Under the pieces are notes generated by a model. That model did not search any database. It was not told the DNA's origin and saw only the letters and a program-made list of their open reading frames with translations. Shown piece by piece: positions 36,751 through 45,622 of a stretch of DNA of 64,000 bases. The stretch is taken from contig NZ_JAHBZK010000001.1 of NCBI RefSeq assembly GCF_019635465.1, positions 124,001 to 188,000 on the forward strand. Reading direction: 5' to 3'. Origin of the DNA: Hydrogenophaga sp. (GTDB taxonomy: Bacteria; Pseudomonadota; Gammaproteobacteria; Burkholderiales; Burkholderiaceae_C). Position 1 is the first letter of the stretch. Every line of letters begins with the position of its first letter. Made by a program: the position numbers and the translations under genes.

Positions 36751-39700
36751 CTACAGCGTCGGGCTCTGCGCAGGGGCCGGTGCCGAGCGCGCCACCTTGT
36801 CGACCTGCGGATCGCCCCATTTGCCGGTCACGCGAAATTCCTGCGTGGCCGCGCTCTGCAAAGGCTGGCGCAACAGGAACTGCGCCAGGAAGGTGCCGAT
36901 GCCCACCGCCGGGTTGATGGCCGAGGCGATCAGCGAGGCGGTGCCGGCATTGAGCTCGGGCACCACCACCACCTTCAGGTCCTGCGTCTCCTGGCCCAGG
37001 TCGGCCGAGCCCTCCAGCAGCACCGCGGCGTTGACGCCCTTCATCTGCAGGTTGTTGGTCGAGACCACGCCGGATTCGATGGCAGCGTCACCGCGTACAA
37101 AGTCGAAGGCAAAGCCCTCTGAGAACACATCGCGAAAGTCCAGCGTAAGCCGCCTGGGCAACGCCTGCAGGCTCAGCACGCCGAGCAGGCGACCGGCACC
37201 CGGCTCGGCCTTGAGAAACTGCCCGCGTTCGAGATCGAGGTGCAACTGACCGCTGAGGGAGGCGTGGTCGAACGACATGGGTGTGCCCAGCCAGCCAATC
37301 GTGCCCTCCAGGCGACCGCGGCCGCCCCGCACCAGGCCCGTGGCGCCGAAACGCTCCAGCAAGGCACCGCTGTCCTGCAGCGCCAGCTTGAACTGCAGGG
37401 CGGTGCGGCGCTGGGCGGCGGCTGTCGGGCCATCGCTTTGTGCGCCCACCGGCGCCCAATTGCCACTGGCGGTGAGCTGCGCCTCCGGCAAGGTGGCGCG
37501 CAGCGCGTTCAGACGCCACTCCCCCACCCGCGTGGGACCGCCGCGGTTGACGGCGTCGATCTCCACGCGGCCCAGCGAGCGTTCACCCCAGCGCAACTCG
37601 TCGACCGCGATGTCCAGTGCGGGCACGCTGGAGGGTTGCTGCAGCAGCCGATCGACCTCGCGCGGGGCGGTGGGCGACAGGCTCAGGCGGGCCAGGCGCG
37701 CGTACACGCTGCCGGCACCCGAGCCACTGGCGGGGCGGAATTCGACGTAGCCATTGAGCTCGTCCGCATCGACACTGGCGCGCCACACGCTGCCCAGGCG
37801 CGACGCGCCCAGCAACAGGCGATGAAAGCGCCGCCCCTCGACCACCAGCCCGTCGGCTTGCAGGCTCACGCGCGAAGGCATCAGTGCGTCCATGGCGGCG
37901 TCGGCCCCCGACGACTGGGACAGCAAGCGCTGCCAGGCGTCCACATCGAGTTCGCCCACCCGGGCCTGCAGCACCACGCCCTGATCGGGCAATCGGTCGC
38001 GCTCGCCCACCGGCAGGCCAACGGCGACGCTGCCGCGCGCAGGGCCGCTGCCTTCCAGCGGTCGCTCCAGCAGCAGGTCGATCACCTGCGCCGTGCTCGG
38101 GCCCACGGTGAGCGACACGCGCTGCTGCGCGGCGCGCCCGCCCGACGCGGCCTGCAGCGCGCTGTCCCATCGCATGGGCCAGATCGCCTCGGGCGCCTTG
38201 TTCAAGGGCGCTGGCAGGTCCAGCCCCATGCCCTGCAGCGAACTGGTGATGCGCAGGTCGGGCACCGGGCCGCGAAAGCCGAGTTGCGCGGTGTAGGCGG
38301 TTGACCCGCTCAAACGGGCCAGCCAGGGGGCGGCCTTGGCGCCCGGCCCGTCGCGAAGGCCGTCGCGCAGACCGGCTGCGGTGGCAACGCCCTGGCCGCG
38401 AAACTGCACCAGCGCCCGCCCGTCGGCATCGGGGCGCAGGCTGCCATCAAACAGCAGCTCGCCGCCATAGACCTGGGCGCGCGCGCCGGTGAACGCGAAG
38501 CCGGCTTCGGTGAAGGACAGGGTGCCGCGCGTTTTGCCCAGCAAAGGCGACGACGGCGCAATGCGCAGGTCGGTGCCGTCCAGGTGCACCTGACCCCGCA
38601 CCTGCGATTTGGGCAGGTCCTCCAGGGGCAGCTCCAGCGACAGGTCCACGCTGGCCGGCCCGCTGGCCACCGCTTCGCTCAGCGCGCCCGCGGTCCACAC
38701 ATTGAGCGGTGTGCGCTGCACATGGCCCAGCAGCGCGGCGGCGGGGCCACTGGCCTTCAGGCCGACCTTCACCACCGGGGCGTGGGCGAGGTCCGCAATG
38801 GTCACCGAGCCTTGCTCGATGCGAACGCCCGCTGCGTTGGCCAGACCACCCGCCACATCGCTCACATGCATCGCGCCGCGGTCCAGCTCGAAGCGGGCGG
38901 TGGCGCCGCGCACGCCGGGCCACGGCAGATCGCCCGGGCGCGGCAGAAACGCGGGCAGGTGATCGAAGTCGACCCCTTCGAGCTGCGCCGCAATGCGGAA
39001 CACGCCGTCGGCGTTCTGCGGCTGGTCGAACGGCATGTCCCAGAGATCGCCCTGGATGCGCACGCTGGCCTGGCGCGAGGTGCCGGCCAGCACCGCATCG
39101 CGCACGTACTGGCGCGCGTGTTCGTTGACCACCAGCGGCAGGTACCGGTGCACCGCCGTGCCATTGGCCCGGGTGAGCTGACCCGTGAGATCAAGCACCC
39201 CCGGAAACCGTGCGTGCGAGGAGCTCTTGCCGGGGTCGGCCGTGTGCCAGCTGCCGCGCGCACTGCCTTCGGTGTCGGCGTTGGCGAAGCTGGCGTCGTC
39301 CAGATCCACCTTCACCTGCTCGCCGTCGATGCGCCAGCGAAACCGGGCGTCAAAGCGGTCAAAAGCAATGCGCGATTGCTCGAACACATCGGGGAAGTCC
39401 AGCACTCCATCGCGCAGCGCCACCTGGGCGCTGCCGCCGTTCTGGTCCAGGTCGAAATCGATGTTGCCGCCTTCGATGCCTGGGCGCCCGGGCAGCGGAA
39501 AGCGCCCGCTGATGGACATGCGTCCGCTTGGCTCGCCCTTGAGCACCAGGCCGGTGACACGGCCCTTGGCGCGGGCCACCACACGCTCGGCCAGCGGGCC
39601 GCTGCCGCGGGCCTGCCACAGCAGGTCCAGGGCCTCGAGCCGGCCCCTCGGCTGCAGGCGGGTCAGCCAGCCGCGCGCCTCGGCGGGCAGGGGCAGGCGC

Positions 39701-40905
39701 TCGGCCAGGGCCGACAGGGTGGCCAGCTCGACGCCTTGCGCTTTCACCGCCGTGCGAGGCCCCTGGCGCTCGCGCGCATACAGATGTTCGATGGCGACCT
39801 GCGCGCCCACCCAGTCCAGCCCCTCGGTTGTGCGAAACGCGAGCCGATCGGTGCTGGCCTGCCAGCCGCTGGCCGAGCGCGACGCCTCCAGGCGCCCGTT
39901 CACGTACTGCAAAGCCATCGCGGGCAGATCGGCGCCCAGCTGCAGGTCAACGTCGCTCAGCGCGGCATCCAGCGTGAGGCCGTCGACCATGCCGTCGCGC
40001 ACCCGCGCCCAGGCCCGCAGCGCGCCCTGGCCACTGCGCACCTGCACGCCCCATTCGCTCAGGTCGACGCGCTGGCGCAGTTGCGCCACGTCCACCCGCT
40101 CGAAGCCGGCAAACAGCTCGCCGCTCCAGTCGTCCCAGGGGTTGGCGTCGGGCGCGGCAGTGGGCAGGCGCAGCAAGGGTTCGCTCAGCTGGGCGCGCAG
40201 CGTGAAGCGATCGCCCCACTGCGCAGGCGGGGTCGCGTCCAGGCGCAACTGGTGCGAGCGCGCGCCGTTGCGCACGATGACATCGAGCTGGCTCAAGGCC
40301 AGCGGCGGCAGGTCGCGCAGTTCGTCGTGCCAGCGCACCGCTCCGCCCCGGATTTCGATGCTGCTCTGATCGAAGAACCAGCGTGCGGCCGAGCCGTCAC
40401 CGTCGGCCCCACTGGTCACGTCGATGCCAGCCACCTCGATGTGGCCGTCGCTGCGCCGGCGCACGTCGAGCACCGGCTGGTCGATGCGGACGGATTCAAA
40501 GGCGCCGCGCCAGAGCGAGGCCACCGAGACCGACGCCTTGACCAGGGGCAAGCGCAAGGCCTCGCCGCCGCTGGCGTCGAGCAGCTGCACCTGGTCGAAT
40601 TCAAAGCTGGGCACCAGGGGTGGCAGCACGCGGTCGGCGGCCTTGACCGCCCGGATGGCGCCGATGCGAACCTCTACCCCGACCGCCTCGCTGGCCCATC
40701 GCTGCAGCTCGGGGCGCCAGTTTTCGATCCGCGGCACAATCCACGCCTGCAAAACGAACCAGCTCAGGATGAAGATGCCCCAGAGCCCGGCGAGCAGCCA
40801 CAGCAGCACGCGCAGTCCACGGGCCCACAGCCGCAACCCGCGGCCGGCCGAAGCACTGCCAGCGTCGCTACTGCCACGGTGTGGTCGGGATCGCATCATG
40901 TCCAT
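36751..40905 (-). CDS. YhdP-like AsmA-family envelope protein
   Basis: A 1384-residue protein with one N-terminal membrane helix (residues ~28-52, LLWLLAGLWGIFILSWFVLQ) and a long beta-rich periplasmic part. Repeated short strands (LSEWGVQVRSGQGALR-like) and the DUF3971/AsmA-type C-terminus (LLGVLSLQALPRRLTLDFRD, AFDFVRGDAAIESGV) mark the family. These bridge the periplasm as hydrophobic grooves for phospholipid transport to the outer membrane. It is divergent from glnE with only 53 bases between starts. The antisense frames of 394-777 residues across it are shadows. Confidence 0.88.
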   Translation of the reverse strand: MDMMRSRPHRGSSDAGSASAGRGLRLWARGLRVLLWLLAGLWGIFILSWFVLQAWIVPRIENWRPELQRWASEAVGVEVRIGAIRAVKAADRVLPPLVPSFEFDQVQLLDASGGEALRLPLVKASVSVASLWRGAFESVRIDQPVLDVRRRSDGHIEVAGIDVTSGADGDGSAARWFFDQSSIEIRGGAVRWHDELRDLPPLALSQLDVIVRNGARSHQLRLDATPPAQWGDRFTLRAQLSEPLLRLPTAAPDANPWDDWSGELFAGFERVDVAQLRQRVDLSEWGVQVRSGQGALRAWARVRDGMVDGLTLDAALSDVDLQLGADLPAMALQYVNGRLEASRSASGWQASTDRLAFRTTEGLDWVGAQVAIEHLYARERQGPRTAVKAQGVELATLSALAERLPLPAEARGWLTRLQPRGRLEALDLLWQARGSGPLAERVVARAKGRVTGLVLKGEPSGRMSISGRFPLPGRPGIEGGNIDFDLDQNGGSAQVALRDGVLDFPDVFEQSRIAFDRFDARFRWRIDGEQVKVDLDDASFANADTEGSARGSWHTADPGKSSSHARFPGVLDLTGQLTRANGTAVHRYLPLVVNEHARQYVRDAVLAGTSRQASVRIQGDLWDMPFDQPQNADGVFRIAAQLEGVDFDHLPAFLPRPGDLPWPGVRGATARFELDRGAMHVSDVAGGLANAAGVRIEQGSVTIADLAHAPVVKVGLKASGPAAALLGHVQRTPLNVWTAGALSEAVASGPASVDLSLELPLEDLPKSQVRGQVHLDGTDLRIAPSSPLLGKTRGTLSFTEAGFAFTGARAQVYGGELLFDGSLRPDADGRALVQFRGQGVATAAGLRDGLRDGPGAKAAPWLARLSGSTAYTAQLGFRGPVPDLRITSSLQGMGLDLPAPLNKAPEAIWPMRWDSALQAASGGRAAQQRVSLTVGPSTAQVIDLLLERPLEGSGPARGSVAVGLPVGERDRLPDQGVVLQARVGELDVDAWQRLLSQSSGADAAMDALMPSRVSLQADGLVVEGRRFHRLLLGASRLGSVWRASVDADELNGYVEFRPASGSGAGSVYARLARLSLSPTAPREVDRLLQQPSSVPALDIAVDELRWGERSLGRVEIDAVNRGGPTRVGEWRLNALRATLPEAQLTASGNWAPVGAQSDGPTAAAQRRTALQFKLALQDSGALLERFGATGLVRGGRGRLEGTIGWLGTPMSFDHASLSGQLHLDLERGQFLKAEPGAGRLLGVLSLQALPRRLTLDFRDVFSEGFAFDFVRGDAAIESGVVSTNNLQMKGVNAAVLLEGSADLGQETQDLKVVVVPELNAGTASLIASAINPAVGIGTFLAQFLLRQPLQSAATQEFRVTGKWGDPQVDKVARSAPAPAQSPTL

Positions 40906-40958
40906 CGCGAATTATGACGAGGCATCCTGTGCCAGGTTCCTGACGGGATGAGCCACGC

Positions 40959-43712
40959 GTGTCAACGAATGTGAACACCCCTGCGCAGACAGCGGCGATC
41001 AACGCCGACGCCACCCACTCGCGCTTCGTGCAGCGCGTGCGCCGCCGCTACGCCGACGAACTGACCTGCCTGCCACCGGGAGCGCTCGACAAGGACGGCA
41101 TGCGCCTGGGCTTGCGAGCCTTGCAGGCACGTGGGCTGGCGCTGCCGGCGGCACTGCGTGTGCTGCGCCATGCCGTGCTGGAACGCCTGGTGGTGCTCGA
41201 CACCGAGCAGCAGGCACCTCTGACCGACGTGACGCACGCGGTGACCTGGCTGGCCGAGCTGGCGCTGGACGAGGCCTGCCAGCTGGCCTGCAGCGAACTG
41301 GATGGTCTGCACGGCGCGCCCATGCGCGACGACGGCCGCGGCCGCGCCCAGCTGTGGGTGATCGGCATGGGCAAGCTGGGCGCGCGCGAGCTCAATGTCT
41401 CCAGCGACATCGACCTCATCTACATCTACGACCACGACGGCGAGACCGCCGGCAATGCCGACGGGCGCGGGCGCATCAGCAACCACGAGTACTTCGCCAA
41501 GGCGGTCAAGCACATCTACCAGACCGTGGGCGACACGACCGAACACGGTTGCGTGTTCCGCGTGGACCTGGCCTTGCGTCCCAACGGCAACTCGGGCCCG
41601 AGCGTGGTCTCTCTGGGTGCGCTGGAGGAGTACTTTCTGGTACAAGGCCGCGAGTGGGAGCGCTTTGCCTGGCTCAAGAGCCGCGTGATCGCGCCGGATT
41701 CGGTGCGGGGCACGCCCGGCATGCAGGCCCTGCGCGGCACCGTGTTGCCCTTCGTGTTTCGCCGCTATCTGGACTACGGCGTGTTCGAAGCATTGCGCGT
41801 GCTGCACCGCCAGATCCGCGACCACGCCTCCAAACGAGCCGCGGGCAACCCCGGGCGGGCCAACGACGTCAAGCTCTCTCGCGGCGGCATTCGCGAGATC
41901 GAATTCACCGTGCAGTTGCTGCAGGTGGTGCGCGGGGGGCAGTTCCCCGAGCTGCGCACGCGCTCCACACTGGACGCCTTGCAGCGCGTGGCGCGCGCCG
42001 GTCTCATGCCGGCCGACAAGGCGGATGCGCTGGCGCGCGCCTACACCTTCCTGCGCCAGGTCGAGCACCGCATCCAGTACCTGGACGATCAGCAGACCCA
42101 TGTGATGCCCGAGCGCGACGACGATCTGGCCTGGATCGCCGCCACCATGGGTTTTGCCAACACCTGCGCTTTCCTGCACGCGCTCGACGCGCACCGCGAG
42201 ACAGTGGCCGAAGAGTTCGACATCCTGCTGGGGGGCTCGCAGGGCGGGTGCAAGGGCAAAGGCTGCCAGGTCGGTGCGCCGCGCAGCGCCAGCGACGACC
42301 TCAACGCCGTGCTGCCGCAATTGCCGCCGGCCTTTGCCGAGCGGGTGCAGCAGTGGCGCGAGCACCCGCGTGTGCAGGCGCTGCGCGAGGACACACGGCT
42401 GCGGCTGGTGCGCCTGGTGCAGCGCACCGGCGCCTGGATCGACGAAGGCCGGGTCAGCGAACTCGCGGCGCTGCGCATGACCGACTGGATGGAGCCGCTG
42501 CTGCGCCGCGAGAGCTACCTTGCGCTGCTACAGGAGCGCCCCTCGGTGCACGAGCGGCTGCTTCGCCTGCTGGGCGCGGCCAAATGGCCGGCGCGTTACC
42601 TGATCCAGCACCCCGGGGTGATCGACGAGCTGGCCAGCCAGCAACTGCTGGCCGAACGCTTCGACGCCGCCAGCTTCGAGGCCGAGTGCGAAGCCCGGCG
42701 CGCTTCGCTGCGCACCACCGGCGAGGACGACGAAGAAGCCCTGCTCAACCTGCTGCGCCGCGCCCACCACGCCGAGGTGTTCCGCACCCTGGCGCGCGAC
42801 GTCGAGGGCGTTCTCAGCGTGGAGCAGGTGGCCGACGACCTGTCGGCGCTGGCCGATGCGGTGTTGCGCCTGACCGCGCGCTGGTGCTGGGCCCGCCTCA
42901 AGACGCGCCACCGCGACGTGCCCGCGTTCGCCATCGTCGGCTACGGCAAGCTCGGCGGCAAGGAGCTCGGCTACGGCAGCGACCTGGACATCGTCTTCGT
43001 CTACGAGGACGAGCACGAAAGCGCTGGCGAGATCTACGCCGCCTTCGTGCGCAAGATGATCAACTGGCTCACCGTGAAGACCGGCGAAGGCGATCTGTTC
43101 GAGATCGACACCGCGCTGCGGCCCAACGGGAATTCGGGCCTGCTGGTGACCAGCTTCGCCGCCTACGCGAGCTACCAGACCCAGCGCGGCAGCAATGCCG
43201 CCTGGACCTGGGAACACCAGGCCATGACGCGCGCGCGCTTCGTGCTGGGCAGCGCGGCGCTGGCGGGCCGCTTCGACGCCGTGCGCGAGGCCGTCATCAC
43301 CGCACCGCGCGAAGCCGACGCGCTGGCGCGCGAGATCGTGGCCATGCGCGAGAAGGTGCGCGCCGCGCACCCGGTGCGTGGCGGCCGTTTCGACGTCAAA
43401 CACAGCGCCGGCGGCATGGTCGACGTGGAGTTCGTGATGCAGTACCTGGTGCTGCTGCACTCGCGCGCGCACCCCGAACTGCGCGCCAACACCGGCAACA
43501 TCAACCTGCTGCGCCGCGCCGAACGGGCCGGCCTGCTGTTGCCCGGCATGGGCGAAGCGGCCGCCAAGGCCTACCGGCGCCTGCGCCAGATCCAGCACCG
43601 GGCGCGGCTGGATGAATCGCCCACGCAGGTCGAACCCGACGAGGTGCGCGAGGAAGCCACCGCGGTACAGCAACTCTGGGCGCACGTGCTCGGCTCGGCC
43701 CAGCGGCCATGA
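40959..43712 (+). CDS. glnE: bifunctional glutamine synthetase adenylyltransferase/deadenylase
   Basis: Adds or removes AMP on glutamine synthetase in response to PII and glutamine. It has 917 residues, close to the ~950 of the family. Two nucleotidyltransferase domains are visible: the N-terminal (deadenylase) GMGKLGARELNVSSDIDLIY and the C-terminal (adenylylase) GYGKLGGKELGYGSDLDIVF. The frame starts with GTG at 40959, with no strong ribosome-binding site seen; another GTG is a few codons on. The stop overlaps the rhomboid gene (ATGA). Confidence 0.96.
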   Translation: MSTNVNTPAQTAAINADATHSRFVQRVRRRYADELTCLPPGALDKDGMRLGLRALQARGLALPAALRVLRHAVLERLVVLDTEQQAPLTDVTHAVTWLAELALDEACQLACSELDGLHGAPMRDDGRGRAQLWVIGMGKLGARELNVSSDIDLIYIYDHDGETAGNADGRGRISNHEYFAKAVKHIYQTVGDTTEHGCVFRVDLALRPNGNSGPSVVSLGALEEYFLVQGREWERFAWLKSRVIAPDSVRGTPGMQALRGTVLPFVFRRYLDYGVFEALRVLHRQIRDHASKRAAGNPGRANDVKLSRGGIREIEFTVQLLQVVRGGQFPELRTRSTLDALQRVARAGLMPADKADALARAYTFLRQVEHRIQYLDDQQTHVMPERDDDLAWIAATMGFANTCAFLHALDAHRETVAEEFDILLGGSQGGCKGKGCQVGAPRSASDDLNAVLPQLPPAFAERVQQWREHPRVQALREDTRLRLVRLVQRTGAWIDEGRVSELAALRMTDWMEPLLRRESYLALLQERPSVHERLLRLLGAAKWPARYLIQHPGVIDELASQQLLAERFDAASFEAECEARRASLRTTGEDDEEALLNLLRRAHHAEVFRTLARDVEGVLSVEQVADDLSALADAVLRLTARWCWARLKTRHRDVPAFAIVGYGKLGGKELGYGSDLDIVFVYEDEHESAGEIYAAFVRKMINWLTVKTGEGDLFEIDTALRPNGNSGLLVTSFAAYASYQTQRGSNAAWTWEHQAMTRARFVLGSAALAGRFDAVREAVITAPREADALAREIVAMREKVRAAHPVRGGRFDVKHSAGGMVDVEFVMQYLVLLHSRAHPELRANTGNINLLRRAERAGLLLPGMGEAAAKAYRRLRQIQHRARLDESPTQVEPDEVREEATAVQQLWAHVLGSAQRP

Positions 43713-44308
43713 AGGGTTCGCGCACCTGGCTGGTGTTGTGCGCAGTACATGGCGTGCTCAGCATGCTGCTGTGGTGGGCACGCGAACCGGTGGTGCAACT
43801 GCTGATCTGGCGCGCCGACGGCTGGCTTCTCCAACCCTGGACGCTGCTCACCAGTGCCTGGGTCCACCTGAGCACGCCGCACCTGATCGGCAACCAGCTG
43901 GCACTGGGCGCGCTGACCGCGGCCGGTTGGGTCTTGCGCCCACCGACCTCGGCCACCTGGGCCTGGGGGCTGAGCTGGCCGCTCACCCAATTGAGCCTGG
44001 ACCTGTGGCCCCAGGTGGGCTACGCGGTCGGTCTGTCGGGCGTGCTGCACGCCGGCCTGATGGTGCTGGCCATGCACCTGCTGCTGGGGCCGATGCCACG
44101 CCCGCTGCGCACCTGGGGCGCGGGCCTGGCGCTGGGCGTGCTGGTCAAGCTGTTCATCGAACACGCCTGGGGGCAGCCCGTGGTGTGGGACCCCAGCGAC
44201 GAGATGTCCATTGTTCAGGCCGCCCACCTCAGTGGCGCCTTCTGGGGCGCAATGCTGGGCGCGCTCAGCGCCCTGCGCGCCTGGCGTCAGCCCGCCTCAA
44301 GCAGCTGA
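43709..44308 (+). CDS. rhomboid-family intramembrane serine protease (rhombosortase-like)
   Basis: A 199-residue polytopic membrane protein. Rhomboid signatures are the HLIGNQLALGAL stretch, the catalytic serine motif GLSGVLHAGLM (GxSG) and the base in AAHLSGAFWGAMLGA. Its small size and motif spacing recall rhombosortase, which cleaves C-terminal sorting tags. No GlyGly-CTERM or similar tagged protein was recognised in the window. It overlaps glnE (ATGA) and, tail to tail, the ferritin-like gene by 12 bases. Confidence 0.8.
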   Translation: MKGSRTWLVLCAVHGVLSMLLWWAREPVVQLLIWRADGWLLQPWTLLTSAWVHLSTPHLIGNQLALGALTAAGWVLRPPTSATWAWGLSWPLTQLSLDLWPQVGYAVGLSGVLHAGLMVLAMHLLLGPMPRPLRTWGAGLALGVLVKLFIEHAWGQPVVWDPSDEMSIVQAAHLSGAFWGAMLGALSALRAWRQPASSS

Positions 44309-45157
44309 GGGTACGGCCGGGCCGGCGCCGCTGGCCAGCGATTTGCGGAAGCGGTTGAGCTCCTGCACCGACTTGAAGCTGCTGTCCATCAACAGGCTCA
44401 GGTTGTGCAGGATGCGGTCGACCACCTTGCCTTCCCACACGGCATCAAACGCAATCTGCTTGTCCAGCCAGTGCTCCAGCCATTCCGGATTGGGCAGGCG
44501 GCTCTGGATCGTGTCCTTGGGGAACAAGGCCTTGTTCACGTGCAGGTTGGTCGGGTGCAGGGCCTGGGCGGTGCGCCGCGCACTGGCCATCAGCACGCCC
44601 ACCTTGGCAAAGGCCGAGCGCGCTTCGTTGCCGAAGCGGCCGATGGCGCGCTTCATGTAGCGCAGGTAGGCGCCGCCATGGCGTGCCTCGTCCTGGCTGA
44701 GCGTGGTGTAAATGTGCTTGATGACCGGCTCGGTGTGCCACTCGGACGCGCGGCGGTACCAGTGGTTGAGGCGGATCTCGCCGCAGAAATGCAGCATCAG
44801 CGTCTCCAGCGCCGGCGCCGGATCGAACTCGAAGCGGATGTCGTGCAGCTCCTGCTCGCTGGGCACCAGGTCGGGGCGGAAGCGCTTGAGGTATTCCATC
44901 AGCACCAGCGAATGCTTCTGCTCTTCAAAGAACCAGATCGACATGAAGGCAGAAAAGTCAGAGTCGTCGCGGTTGTCGCGCAGGAACATTTCGGTGGCCG
45001 GCAGCGCCGCCCACTCGGTGATGGCGTTCATCTTGATGGTCTGCGCCTGCTCATCGGAAAGCTTGCTGCCGTCAAAACTGGCCCAGGGAATGTCCTTTTC
45101 CATGTCCCAGCGGACGGACTCGAGTTGCTTGAAGAGTTCGGGGTAGAGCATGGTCAT
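44297..45157 (-). CDS. ferritin-like di-iron protein
   Basis: A 286-residue helical protein. Two di-iron half-sites are visible, FFEEQKHSLVLMEYL and LSQDEARHGGAYL (E..H pattern), with additional Glu/His in METLMLHFCGEIRLNH-like helices. It resembles ferritin-like/acyl-ACP-desaturase-like proteins of unknown substrate. A hydroxylase or desaturase activity is possible. The start (ATG 45157, or 45151) is uncertain by two codons. It ends in an antiparallel overlap with the rhomboid gene. Confidence 0.8.
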   Translation of the reverse strand: MTMLYPELFKQLESVRWDMEKDIPWASFDGSKLSDEQAQTIKMNAITEWAALPATEMFLRDNRDDSDFSAFMSIWFFEEQKHSLVLMEYLKRFRPDLVPSEQELHDIRFEFDPAPALETLMLHFCGEIRLNHWYRRASEWHTEPVIKHIYTTLSQDEARHGGAYLRYMKRAIGRFGNEARSAFAKVGVLMASARRTAQALHPTNLHVNKALFPKDTIQSRLPNPEWLEHWLDKQIAFDAVWEGKVVDRILHNLSLLMDSSFKSVQELNRFRKSLASGAGPAVPSAA

Positions 45158-45622
45158 CTCGACGGGGCACCGGGGAAAGAGCGCGACATTGTAGGCGGGG
45201 GCCCTGACGCCACAGGTCGCTTGGCCGTCGGCAACGTGAAGCCTGTCCCCATGGGACCGCCTTTCGGCGACTGGCCGGCAGCATGATCGGGCGTAAAACA
45301 GCTTGCCCAGATCAAATCTATACCGTACAGTTCAGAACTGTGACCAAGCAGTTCAAGTTAGTCAAGCACGGACCCACCGACCATGATCGCCCTCGGGAAC
45401 TTCTCCCCTGACGCCCGCCTCACAAACTCCGGTTGCGTGAGGGAATCACTGTCCAACCCCCGTTTTCTGCTGCGAAGTCTCTCGGGCCGTCATGGTCTGA
45501 CTGCAATCCCGGGGCGCTTCTCCTCCTCCTCCCTCCCTCCCTTGTTCGTTTCGGGGCGCTTCGCAGCAATTTCTTCTTTACGCCGCCGGCCGCAGCCGGT
45601 GGCGCAGGCCTGAGGGACCGCC
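45158..45622. other. 465-base intergenic region before the lipid-modification operon
   Basis: No gene is supported. It holds the palindromic candidate operator at 45327-45355, a C/T-rich tract at about 45517-45542 (CTCCTCCTCC type) and a strong ribosome-binding site GAGGG at 45611-45615 before the ATG at 45623. A 76-codon frame (45383-45613) lacks a recognisable fold. The region should contain the operon promoter downstream of or at the palindrome. Confidence 0.6.
45327..45355. promoter_or_regulatory. palindrome and spaced repeat: candidate operator for the 45.6-52.8 kb operon
   Basis: ACAGTTCAGAACTGT (45327-45341) is a perfect odd palindrome with central A. Its CAGTTCA element recurs at 45349-45355, exactly 21 bases (two helical turns) on. 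It is upstream of the amine-oxidase/cfa operon. A MerR-type light or redox regulator, a TetR or a sigma/anti-sigma system are all possible; no regulator gene for it is in the window. Confidence 0.5.

Noticed and set aside
38584-40917. 777-codon plus-strand frame opposite the yhdP-like gene
   Set aside because: Antisense to a protein with an N-terminal membrane helix and a DUF3971 end; no recognisable fold.
45383-45613. 76-codon frame upstream of the lipid operon
   Set aside because: No fold, C/T-rich tract inside, and no similarity to any protein I know; treated as leader DNA.
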